Shown piece after piece: positions 1-12,100 of a stretch of DNA of 64,000 nucleotides (the stretch's first letter is position 1; each line of letters starts with the position of its first letter). Under the pieces are notes generated by a model, which worked only from the letters and a program-made list of their open reading frames with translations, was not told the origin of the DNA and did not search any database. A program made the translations under genes and the position numbers. This DNA comes from Sebastes aleutianus (lineage: Eukaryota; Chordata; Actinopteri; Perciformes; Sebastidae): contig CAKAKS010000062.1 in the NCBI GenBank assembly GCA_916700875.1, positions 4,417,373-4,481,372 of the forward strand. Direction: 5' to 3'.

Positions 1-239
1 AAAATACATAAAATGATATGACTTAAAAAAATACCCTCCTTTTTTATTTTTAAAGATACTGATTTTAAAACATATTTGATCATGATTGATAATTTAAAAC
101 TTTAAAAAATCAAAATTGACTAAAACTAATACATTATTTAGACATTTTAAATTAATTCCAATTTATTCCAATTGTTTAACAGACCCCGAATGTTTGTTTG
201 TTTGTTTTTATTCATCTTACATGTTATTAGTACTGTATA

Positions 240-367
240 TAATAAGCCCAGTGAGTAGCGGATGTGACGTGTCGGAAGGGCTCGTCCCCCTCGCACGTGA
301 TGAGTGGGTGTGTGTTGTCTCTTCCTCTCAGCTCTCATTCAGTGCGTCGTTTTATTAAAGTTGTAAG
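240..367 (+). promoter_or_regulatory. glyr1: glyr1 proximal promoter and 5' UTR
   Basis: The stretch just upstream of the glyr1 start codon is more GC-rich than the AT-rich DNA before it. It holds a CRE-like TGACGT at 265-270 and an E-box CACGTG at 294-299. No TATA box is placed convincingly. A TATA-less housekeeping promoter fits a ubiquitously expressed chromatin factor. The transcription start is not determined, and the role of these motifs is inferred from sequence only. Confidence 0.45.
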
Positions 368-3135
368 ATGGCGACGGTGCATCTGCGGATCGGAGACCTG
401 GTGTGGTGAGATATAACCTTTAAACATGATCACAACCTGCCTCTGCTTCTGCTAAACGGTCCTGCATTGCACACAGTCGTGTTTAGTTATGTTGTTCTGG
501 CGTTAATGTGTCATGTTGGTGTGAACCAGACGGTATTAATGGAGGTGTTGGGGTACTAGGTTAGTTGATGTTTCAACCCAAACAGACACCAGCAGAGCCG
601 AGCTGACTCAGCCAGCTGCTGTCGGAGGCTGCTAGCTAGCGGACCAGCTACACAGAAGATTTACACCCAAACAACAGAGTTATTTACCGGATACAACCTG
701 TTTTTTGGTATTTTAATTCTTGCGCCGACGACGAGTTTATCCGTAAAGCGTCGACAAATAACGTTACTTTACGTTTTCAGTGTTGTTGCTATGTGACGAG
801 CTTCGCTAGCTTATCTAGCTAATGTCAACTGTTGACTTGTAGTCGGTCAGCTAGCTTCACATCTGCTCCTCTTCCGTGTTAACTGTTGCTCCTCTTTCTG
901 CAGACAACTGTCCTTTATCTAGACTGATCTGCAAGGTCCTCTTAGGGGCTGAATTTGGGTCAATTTAACCCACATTGTTTGAGTTATTCAATAATAATCA
1001 TGTCAAGCTGGTCTCTTGTCTCCCTGTCAGATTGTGTTTCTCATGATGATATTATGTTAAGAACATTGGGGCTAGTTTATTGTATATTAGCAACACGTTT
1101 GTTACTTAAAGGTCCCATATTGTAAAAAGTCTCATTTCCATGTCTTTTATATTATAAAGCAGGTTTAAGTGCTATATAAATACTGTGAAAGTATCAAAAC
1201 ACTCAATCCACAGGGAAATACACACAGTCTGTATTCAGAAATTGTGCGTTTGAAACAAGCTGTCAGGATTTCTGTAAATTTTTGATGTCACAAATATACA
1301 ATATTTATACCATTTCACAGTTTTAAACATAAACATACTAAATGTGTCCCTGTTTATTTCCTGTTGCAGTGTATGTAAATAACATCAGCTGATGAACCCC
1401 TTTCTCTGCAGACAATCGTCCTTTTATTTATACTGATCTGAAAGTGCCTCTTAGCGTCTGAATTTGGGTCAATTTAACCCACATTTTTGAGTTATTCGTG
1501 TGAAAAATAATGTCAAACTAATCGTCTCTTGTTGCCCTGAACGTTAACACCAGTTAGTGTTTCTCATCATGATATTATGTTAAAGGCCCCATATTATAAA
1601 AAAGTGAGATTTTCATGTTATTTTTATTATAAAGCAGGCTGAAGTCCTAGATAAATACTGTGAAATTATTGAACCGCTCAATCCACAGGGAAATACACAC
1701 AGCCCGTAATCAGAAACTCTGCATTTGAAACAAGCTGTCAAGATTTATGTCCGTTTGTGATGTCACAAATATACAATATTTAGACCCTTGACACAATTTT
1801 AAACGTAAACATTCTAACTGTGTCCCAGTTTATTTCCTGTTGTAGTGTATGTAAATAACATCAGCTGACAGGATGTACACATGGACCCAAGCTGTTGCCT
1901 AGCAACGCAATTCTGTTGCAATTCTGTCAAAATGCGCTAAAAAGGAGTGTTTCAGACAGAGGGTGAATACAGGCATATTCAGGCTGACAGGATGAGGAAA
2001 ATAAAGGTTTTTTTGAACATTACAGCATGTAAACATGTTCTAGTAGAAACACAAAATACAAGTATGAACCTGAAAATGAGCACAATATGGGACCTTTAAG
2101 ACCCCATTAATCGACACATTGCAGTAACGTTACACCAGCCGTTCAAGCAGCGACTGTTTGTTTTCTCTTGTTACGTATTTTCGTTGCCTTAAGCTGCTTT
2201 GAAAATCTTGTTTTTAAGCAGCTGACATGCGTCTACCGCCAAGTTGCGTCTAACTTAATAATGTGACTGTTGTGTAAGTGTGAGGTACAGTAGTGGATGC
2301 CTCATAGGTGCTGTTGCATCTCTCAAAACACTACGAAATCATGTGTAAATGTGGCAAGAGGAAATATTCTACAAATTATGAGGAGATTACTGCAAACTAA
2401 GCGAGACTAAAAAAGAAGTAGAACTCTAACAGCACTGAGTGAAAATGGGGACAATCATTTATTTACACCTCTGACAGCCTAAACAAAAATGAAACATCAT
2501 GCACCTCAGGAGATGAGGTAGCATTGCACTTCCATTGTATTATGCCGTAGTATAGTATTGCTATTTTATGAATTCTCTGTATTCTATGAGCTTGGTATAG
2601 TTGACCTGTTTTCACTTAGTATTTGTAGTCTTGCATTGTGAGAACCAGCAGCAAGAAGAGAAGAATATTTCTTTGACACTTGTGGATATCATGGATAACT
2701 TTAGTTTTGGTGCGGAAACAAAATAATTGTTTTCAATAAAACACTTGATTTATTATGTTTATTTTATTTATCAGAAGAAGCCAAATTGCTAGAACTTTGA
2801 ATAATCTAAAGCTGTATTTTGATGTACTATGATCAAAGTACACAAGAATACTAGTTTGACCAGACATTTGCTGCCAGCTCTCTGTGCTTGACAGCTTTTG
2901 ATGCTCGGTGCTATGGGCATATTTTGGTCTATAGTTTTCGATACCTGGCCCTAGCAGTAAGTAGTGTAATTGGTTAGTTGATACTTCATTGTATTTCATA
3001 ATGCAATGTCTTAAACATTTAATAATAAATAATACATGTATTCACATAGCACTTCAAAACTAATAGAACAGATAAATAAAGCAAAAGTGAGCTATTACAA
3101 CAGAACATCACACGACATATCAATAACAATATAGG

Positions 3136-3167
<32 letters not shown>

Positions 3168-6100
3168 GTACACATGTTTCAACACTCATGCACATCATGA
3201 ATGTATTTACATATACAGACATAACATATACAAATGCATTCCTAAAAGTGGATACAGATGTTGATGATCATATCTCTACAGGAAGTGCATTCCAGAATTT
3301 GGGTGCCCTGATAGCAAAAGCCCGATCCCCCTCTGATCACAAAATTGGACCTGAGGAAGCATCAGATTCACGGAGTGTGTTGTAATGTGTCTCTGTACTA
3401 GACATATACCAGGGCTAAACATATTTCTCTTCTCTCAGGGGGAAGCTTGGTCGTTACCCACCATGGCCAGGGAAGGTAAGGACTGAAAACATGCCGATTG
3501 CTGCTTCAAGGCAAAATGGATTTGAATGTTTGCATGAAAAAATGTTATGCTAATGTTGGACTACCATATTTGTTTACATTGCAGGTTGTAAGCCCTCCCA
3601 AGGACCTGAAGAAGCCCAGGGGCAAAAAATGCCATTTTGTGAAATTCTTTGGAACTGAAGACCAGTAAGTGTGGATATATATCGAGGTAGCTGTTCTGAC
3701 TGACCTTGCATTTCCTTCTCCCATCAAATGTGTAAGAGCTGTGTTTCTGTGTGCCTAACCAGTGCCTGGATCAAAGTAGAACAGCTGAAGCCCTACCATG
3801 CCCACAAAGAAGAGATGATCAAGATAAATAAAGGAAAGCGTTTCCAGCAGGCGGTCGATGCAGTGGAAGACTTCCTAAAGAAAGCAAAGGGGAAAGAACA
3901 GGTGAGGAGGTTGTCCTGTAACACAATCCAGCATTTGAGTTGTACCTAGCACTTCTAGATTGTATGTGTTTTTTTCCCCCCTTCATCAAAAAACAAAAAC
4001 ACATTCCCTTGACAAGGGGAATGTTTAAAGGCACACAGACTTCTAGGAAATAATTAACATAAGGTTACAGGTTGAAACAGATAACACTTGAACCACAAAA
4101 TAAGTTTTGGGAGACACTGAACTTGACACACCGATGGTATTATGCCAGAGAATGTGGGTTTACATTTTCCTGTTGGAAATTTACAGATTTGTGTTTGAAA
4201 ATGTACCGAAACAACCATCATGAATGTCTCACTGACCTAATTTAAGTAATGTTGGTGTTTTGGGGAAATTCATTCCCTCAGACAGGCTGTCTTTTGTTGT
4301 ACCCTTTTAATCCGCTTGAAAGTACCAGAGCTGCCCTCTAAACGTCGACGATTCGAATTACTGTCGTGGAGCAGTCAAAGCATCAGAATTTTTTTGTTCC
4401 GTCTTTGACAGTAGGGCTGCAACTAATGATTATTTTCATTGTCGATAAATCTGCTGATTATTTTTGTTGATTAATCCATTAGTTGTTTGGTCTACTGAAT
4501 GTTAGCCATTTTTCAACATTTTCTATCAGTGTTTCCTAAAGCCCAAGATGACGTCCTCAAATATCTTGTTTTGTCCACCCCTCAAAGATATTTAATTTAC
4601 TGTCTTAGAGGAGGAATAATCGAATATCAAAATAGCAATTCATTTAATAGTTGACAAATAATCGTTACAGCTCTAATGAACAGCATGGCTGACCAAAACA
4701 TTTGACCAAACAGAGTCTTGTTTCAAATTCAACTGCAAACCCAACTGTTATGGAAATACAGAGGGGGTGATGGAAAAGAGGGGCAGAGCAGAGTGAGGCA
4801 TGCCCCGTTTGCTCACAGTCGTTTCTGAATGCTCCAATACACTGAGCTCTGGTGCTGAATGCTAGGGGGTCAGATAAACTCCATCTGTACCACAGCAGAC
4901 TGTGGCACCGCTTCCTCTATTGCCGTCCAGTGTTGATAGCCACCTTGGCTGAAAGTTCGGTCATGAGCCATGCAAGAGAAGGAGCTCCGCAGTGTTGTGG
5001 AATTTTATTACTAAGCTATAATCGGGTTGTATTTGTGTGGCTGTGTGGAACTCTGAAGTGTTCACATCACAGATTATGATCAAAGGCACTAGAACATAAG
5101 ATAAGATAAACCTTTATGAGTCTAATAGACTGACGTAGTCGGGGGTAACTGCTGTGCAGCTGTAGTGTTGCCTGGACTATAGTGTCATTGGGCCATGAGT
5201 AGTGTAGTGCCTCTCACACTTTATGAATAAAATGCATCAGTAAATGTGTTCAGTTATTTATCTATAGATGGCAAAAAGCAGGAATCACCCACAACATGAT
5301 GCTGAAAAAACAACAAAGCTAAATGGCGTCTGAAGAGTAGATGTTGCTTTGAGAGGAAACAACGCTGAAACACAACCATGTTCAGAAAAAAGAAAATCAC
5401 ACACTTGGTTTGTTACCTCAATATTGCCTAATGCCACCACATACCCCAAGACGATTCTGTCCCACATAGGAAATGAGATAATGCAAGTCAAATATATGTG
5501 GTATGAAATCTATTACTAATTTTGATAGTTGCAAGAGATGACAAACAAAGATGTGGCCATTGAGTAACAATTTTGAGGTGTTCAAGCTCTACTCAGTAAA
5601 AATGACTTATTAGGAGAAGGTAAATTATGTCATCATGATGTGTTCAAATGTAATCTTGTAAAATTAAGTTTTTGGTGAGAAACTTGAATAAATCCAGTTG
5701 TTTGAAGGAGATGTTTTCAAAGCAATATAAAATAAATATTAGAGAGGGAATTATGACCTGTTCAACTTTCTAACAGCTTACCAAGGATTTTTTTAATCAA
5801 TGCAAAGAATTTAAATATTCTCAATCTTTTGAATTGTCTGTTTTTATGCAAATAACTACTCTAGATGACAATAGCAAAGTACAGTTCAGTACTGCGTACA
5901 GTACCCTCCCTCCACCGAAAAATAGGACTCCCCCCGGAAGCCACGGTGTAATTTGAACACTGTAATTTACCCTGTACATAATGTTTTTAGTGTAAAATAT
6001 ATGGATCATTGAATGACATCTAATCTATAAAATGTTATTCCTTCATTTAGCGCAGAGATTTTGAAAGTGGCAGATACAATTTCTGACTGGCAGACAAGTA

Positions 6101-9100
6101 TTTTTATACTTGTCTGCCACTGAAACGGTTAATGTCAGAGCCTGCCTAGGTGTCACGTTCAGTCTCGGCAAATGTTTATTTAGGTGGACACATGGTCTCC
6201 GTTGAGGCCATCTGCCCACCAGGATGAGTGCATTCAACATCTGTGAAATCTGTTATCCCTTTTGCTCAGTGTACATGTAACCTGCTTATTTTTAGAACCA
6301 TCCTACATTCAAAACAGTTGCCAGATTGCTGAGAACTGTCTCGACATGCAAAAAATAGCAGCACAAAATGATAACCTGTGTTTTTTTTAACAGAACTCAG
6401 ACAGCAAAGGAGACTCAAAAGGAAAGAAGACCCCCAACAAGCCACTGAAAATACTGGAGGAGGATGATGAGGATCTCAGTGCCCTGAAGGACCCCTCTGA
6501 GAAGGTCAGTAGGACACTGACAAGTTAAACATTGTCCTGTCAATCATTAGTTACATAGAGTTTTGCTCAAAATGTACACTATTTAGAAAAGACAAAAAAA
6601 ACACAGCAAAATGTGGACTGGAGAAAGTGAAGCAAAGAGATGGACACTGATTTACAGACGGTTCTAACTCCATCATTCCTTCCTTAGTGCATTGAGCCAT
6701 GTATGGATTTCTTTCATTGTGTGTAGGGAATGTCAACATGAGAATACAGCTGCTCCTTTATGGCAAAAATCATAATCACGATTATTTTGGTCAATAAATT
6801 TTGATTAATCGTCCAGCCCTACTTGAGATTGAGATCTGTGATCTCTAATTCTGTTCACCTTTTAAAACACAGTCATTAACTTTCACCGCAAAAGCAATCT
6901 GATGAAATTGTCTCCACTAAACCTGCGATGTGCCTGTAATGGTTTAAGATTTAAAGTAATCACATCCCTGCTAAATTTAGTATTGCAGCATCATAACGCC
7001 AGAAATGGGTACAACTTTCCCTTACGGAGTCGAACATACAAAAATTAATACTAGGGCTTAACTAGGCTAAACACCGGACCGGACCGGTATACTGAATTTT
7101 ACCACTAGGTGTCGCACATGACTTTCCTAATACGAACACTCTAATAGCCCTTATTTAAATCATTAGGTCCTAAAAGTTGTAAAACACACTAATAACCAAA
7201 TCCAGAGTTATTTCCCTTCCTCCGTTCATGTGAATGAAACCCAGACTGTGGCTGGAGCGCAAGCCGGTACGACGGCGTGACGTTGGGACCCCGTGACCGA
7301 GTCACGTGACCGAGCGGACGCTACTGCGCATGATCCATGTGCCCAAGATCCGGGTACTTTTAAAGACGGAAGTCGAGCTGTTTTGGCTTCATGCGCCACT
7401 GAGCAACTTTCATAGGAATGAACGGGGCCCCGCCTCCAACGCTGTATCCAGTTCTCTTTATACATCCATGGGTGAAACAAGTAACTTCAGCCAAGTTAAC
7501 ACTGCTTAGCTAGCGTAGCTAACGTTAGCCTAACATGGTGAAACAAGTAACTTCAGCTAAGTTAAAACCACTTAGCTAGCGTAGCTAACGTTAATGGGCT
7601 AAAGGCATTGTCTAGTGGCTGCGGTGGTCCAACAGAATAAATGAACTCATTCAACTAACTGTGGCATTATTGTTATATGCTTTAACCAGGGAAACCTAAT
7701 GACCACAAAGTAAACATCATTAATCGCTCAACATCACAAACAGAACACGTACTAAAGTGTCTGCTAACCGCGCTAACTGACTCTAAGCCAGTGCTTTGTG
7801 GTTGCTCGTAGTGACTGCAGCTGTTAGAAACACGAACAGAACATGTAGGTGTTCTCGTAAAAGCCTTCAATTTGACTTCAATCCATTTTAAATACTCAAG
7901 TGTGTTTTAATATCTACGCCAAGTCACTACCAGCAACCACGGGTGCTTTGGACTGAAAGTCACCAGTTAACACGGTTAGCAGACGGTAGAGTCGCTACGA
8001 CTTGCCACCGCAGTAATGGCGGCGCCGCTAGATCGTGGAACACACAAAACGGATCGCAGGATTCGCCTATAGCGGAGGTGAATGGAATTCTATATTTGGT
8101 CCTCAACACTGTCTCCTCCGTATATATGACAGAAGAACCTCCCCTACTACAGCAGACATGGACCTCTACAAATTCACCCTTTGATTTTAGAAGGTGAAAA
8201 TGTGTCTCTCTCCTCCTTAAGGACTTAACTGACTCTGACCCCGAGCCGTCCACTCTTGAGAGGCTGGGGGCTGGACCTGGCTCAGGATTCAAATGGGAAA
8301 GCAGTGTAGGTGAACCCCCCGCCCCCCCCTCCACCCCCCCTTCCCAACAAGCCTGCCTTGCCTTGCTGTTCTTCTACCTGACCTTAAGCTTTGGCTTTAA
8401 TCACCAGCAACTGCAGACCTTTTCCCTTCTGACCTGTTTGGTGCTCACTCCTGACTACTGCAACTGTTTGTTTGCTGTTGAGATGGTCACCAACTCTGTA
8501 TGCGGAGGCTCAAAAGGAGAGTGAGGCTTGATGACTTCCTGATCAGCTTCCTGCTTTTCTATGAGTGCCTGGTAGTGATGAGAGCCAACTTGCTCCTCAG
8601 GACCAGGGTTGATGACCACTCTGAATGTAACGCTCTTAAACCCGTATGACCACTATGTGTGTGTGTGTTTGTGTGTGTGTGAAATAAAAGTTGAGTCATG
8701 AACTGTTTATCTCCATGTCAGTGGAAACATTTTCAAAAACATAAAACACGTTGAGTTTCCTGCTGCGGGTCCAGCGCAACAACATTGGTATTCTTAAAAA
8801 CGGCATATGATATACTGCGAGTCCAAAAGGACACTGTATTTTTGTAAATAGTCATTTTTCACAGAGGATTTTTGTAACTTTTTTTGAATGATGTTAGTGT
8901 GTCAGTATAATGCAGTCAGCCAGTAGAGAGCACCTGTCACCAGCAGCCTTATTTATGGTCTGGTGATACATAAACGGAATCGGCTCATTTCCTTGTTTCA
9001 GCTGTCATTCTCTGCATTTCCTCTACAATATTGCAACATATTGAATGAAATATATGCCTGTTGGAAATTTGATCATCATATTTTTTCTACTTTCAGAAAC

Positions 9101-12100
9101 CTAAACGACAAAAATCTGTCAATAGTTTTTTTTTTGTCTTCAGGCCAAAATGGCACAGTGAAGGCTAACATAAGTAACTAACAACAACAGAATTCCTCAG
9201 TTTCCACTGACATGGAGAGAACCACATAGTGACTTGCCTTGTGTGTTGAGCTGATCGTATGAATAGAGGTGCATCGTACCCGAAGCATTGAAATCAAAAG
9301 CCATCTAGTGTCAGAGGCCGCTCTGTTCCAGATAAACTGCAGAATAAGTTTTGTACTTGGTGATTTGCCAACACATTTCCATATGATTACCTTATACTAA
9401 AGTAACTTAATAGAGGGAATTCACCTGCAATTGTATAACGCATGTGCATTTGTGTCAGTTGTAATACTGTTACTGGCACACCTCTAGCTCTTTTCAATAA
9501 CAAACTGTGTTTTTTCTTGCTCTGCACTGGTTTGAGTTTTCTAAAAAAAGTCAGCCAATGTGGCTAACATGCTGTTGTTGTTTTGTTTTTTTACCCAGAA
9601 TGGTTTGTGCAGCAGTTGAACACGTACAGGGATCTCACTGGTTATGGAGTTTCTGCTGCATTGTAGAGTTTAAAGATAGAATTGTAAAAATGTATCTGGG
9701 AAATTAGGAACATTCAGGAATTTCAATTAGGCTTTCATCATTAACACAAAAAAAAAATCAGTATTTTAGGCATGGATAGAATCACTCCCAAATTTCTTAG
9801 CAGAAAATCCTGGCCCTGATGTGTCAGCATGCTGCAGTGTAGATTTAAATGGTTTCTATATTCTGTCAGGTCAGTACATGTGCAAAGAGAACACCGTCAC
9901 AACTAACTCTTCTTCTGTTGCAGCCTGTGAAGGACGACCCACATTTTCATCACTTCCTCCTCAGCCAGTCTGAGAAGGTAAGAGGAAGGCCTGCTCAATA
10001 TTTGGACTTCTAGACCCATCATATTTTACATTATATCATATTTTCTGCTGTGTTTTTTTTCCTGGTTTAGTTAATAGATTTGGGTTTCAAATTGTCCGTC
10101 AGCTTTTCATGTCTGATCTCGTTTGATATCCAATCTGAGACTCTGTAGTTCCCAAAAGCAGCAGTGTTTCTTATTTCCAAATTCAGCACCTAATGTCCCT
10201 GGGCACGGGTCCACGTTTAAGTCTAGTTTCTTTAATACCTATGAAATAACAATTTCATTGCATTATTAGAGCGTTTGACTCGCAATGAAATACACCAACT
10301 CCTAATTGGCACAGATATTGAACCGGATACTGAGCAGGTGTGACTTACATGTGACTGATCTGCATTAAATGCTGTTTGTTAGTCGCTGTTATGTTATCAA
10401 ATATTTACTACATCATTTTGTAATAGCACAGTTAGTTTTACTTTGGATACAGTGAATCTAATGTGAACTTGACATTACGGTGGCGTGTGTGTGTGTAGAG
10501 TATATTGGTCACCTCTGTCTTTCTGTTTCCTCACTGCCCACAGCCAGCCTCATCAATGGAACCCATTAGCAAGCGTCTGAAGATCATTGAAGAGGTGAAG
10601 CAACTAGTGGATTTTAGTCAAACTAACCGGTCAAACTGTTCCAACTTTTAATGGATTTACTTTAATATTCATACAATTTGACTTTAAACCGTAGCGCTTT
10701 CAATAACAACATTTCAGGAAATCTATTTGGTTTCATAAATAATGCATAGCACAGCAAAGCTAGGCAAGGCTTCACTTTCCCTGCAGTATGATAACTGACA
10801 AGTGATGCTTTTGATCGTGCAGGACACAAGTTCAACATCTATCCAAGCAGCAGACAGCACAGCCATCAATGGCAGCATCACACCCACCGATAAAAGGTAT
10901 TCCCACATCCTCACTGCGGCATTATTACACTACACCATTATCAAAATGACAGAATAAAATGAACCAGAAAAACAGATCACAAGTGTTAACACTTATGATT
11001 ACTATTATTGATTTGATCACTAACCTTAAAGCTGCAGTAGGTAGAAAGTATGTAAACAGAGCCATGAGGAGGTGCAGAAGTCTAGTTTTCTCTCAGAACA
11101 TTTGAATTACAATATGCAGAAAGGTTATTATGGAATTGTTGCCCAATGATGCCAAAAACATTCCACCTACTGAAGCTTTAATGGATTTTAGCTACGACCA
11201 CGCAGACATATGGATACCTAATTTTTATCATTTCAGTGTTTGATGCTCATGTTTTGTTCTTTTTGGACTTTTACCCTTCAGGATAGGGTTCCTGGGTCTG
11301 GGGCTGATGGGTAGCGGTATAGTTTCCAACCTGTTGAAAATGGGTCATGTTGTCACCGTGTGGAACCGCACAGCAGAAAAGGTACTGTAATGCAACACAG
11401 AGTCACCGTCACACAGTTTAAAGTCATCACTAATATTGTGTCCAATGAATGAGGCCTCATTATCGTCAGTGACCCGTTGCAGTGTTTGTACGGGTGATGA
11501 TATATTTCAGGAGGAGGGTTCAATTACAGAGCAGTAACGGCAGCTTACATGCTCTCGCTAATGAGAGAGACAGTTGCTTCATGTCAGGCTGTAGAGAGGA
11601 TAACCTCTACTGGGAAAGGAAAAAACAAATTAGTCTAAAGTGCATCATTTAGGCTACTCAAGTACTGTCCTTAAGTACAGTTTTGAGGTACTTGCACTTT
11701 GCTTGAGTATTTCCTTTTTTCCTAACACATCCACACACGTATCCCTCTGCTCTCAGAAGGAGGAGGGAGGCGGGGTCATGCGCCATCAACGCGTCATCGG
11801 TCACACTGCGCATGTGTTATACCCTGTGGTCTTAATGCTCAGGCTGATCAGAATTCTTAAAAAAATTCTTGAATCCGGATCATGAGCTGGATCGCCACCA
11901 AAATCTAAGGGATTGTTCATTGTGCTACACTCCACCCCTCCAAAAAAAATGTCATCCAAATCCATCTTGAACTTTTGGAGTAATCCTGCTAACAGAAGGA
12001 CAAACAAACCAACAAACCAACGCCAGTGAAAACATAACCTCCTTGGCCCAAGGCCTTTGGCCTTGACGGAGGTAAATATCATGTATATTAAGTGTAAGTT

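Larger units (their letters stand above)
406..3438 (+). other. glyr1 intron 1
   Basis: This is the long first intron of glyr1. It contains a two-copy tandem duplication (about 890-1397 and 1398-1880), a full TTAA MITE in the second copy (1580-2099), and a TA microsatellite near 3137-3166. No coding exon is visible. The rest is AT-rich sequence with no recognisable feature. Confidence 0.7.
3902..6393 (+). other. glyr1 intron 4
   Basis: A 2.5 kb intron. It holds a hAT-like MITE (4412-4675) and a diverged internal fragment of the long-inverted-repeat element found complete at 57647-58401. No exon-like frame flanked by splice sites is seen in the rest. Confidence 0.6.
6505..8221 (+). other. glyr1 intron 5
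   Basis: The intron holds one arm of a dispersed inverted repeat pair (7060-7465) and a two-copy 65-bp tandem duplication (7470-7597). I looked specifically for an exon encoding an RGRPPK-type AT-hook and saw none. Confidence 0.6.

Noticed and set aside
7226..7509. Open frames of 84 and 67 codons on opposite strands
   Set aside because: The same sequence recurs in reverse near 16.5 kb, so they are repeat-borne and do not match glyr1 exons.
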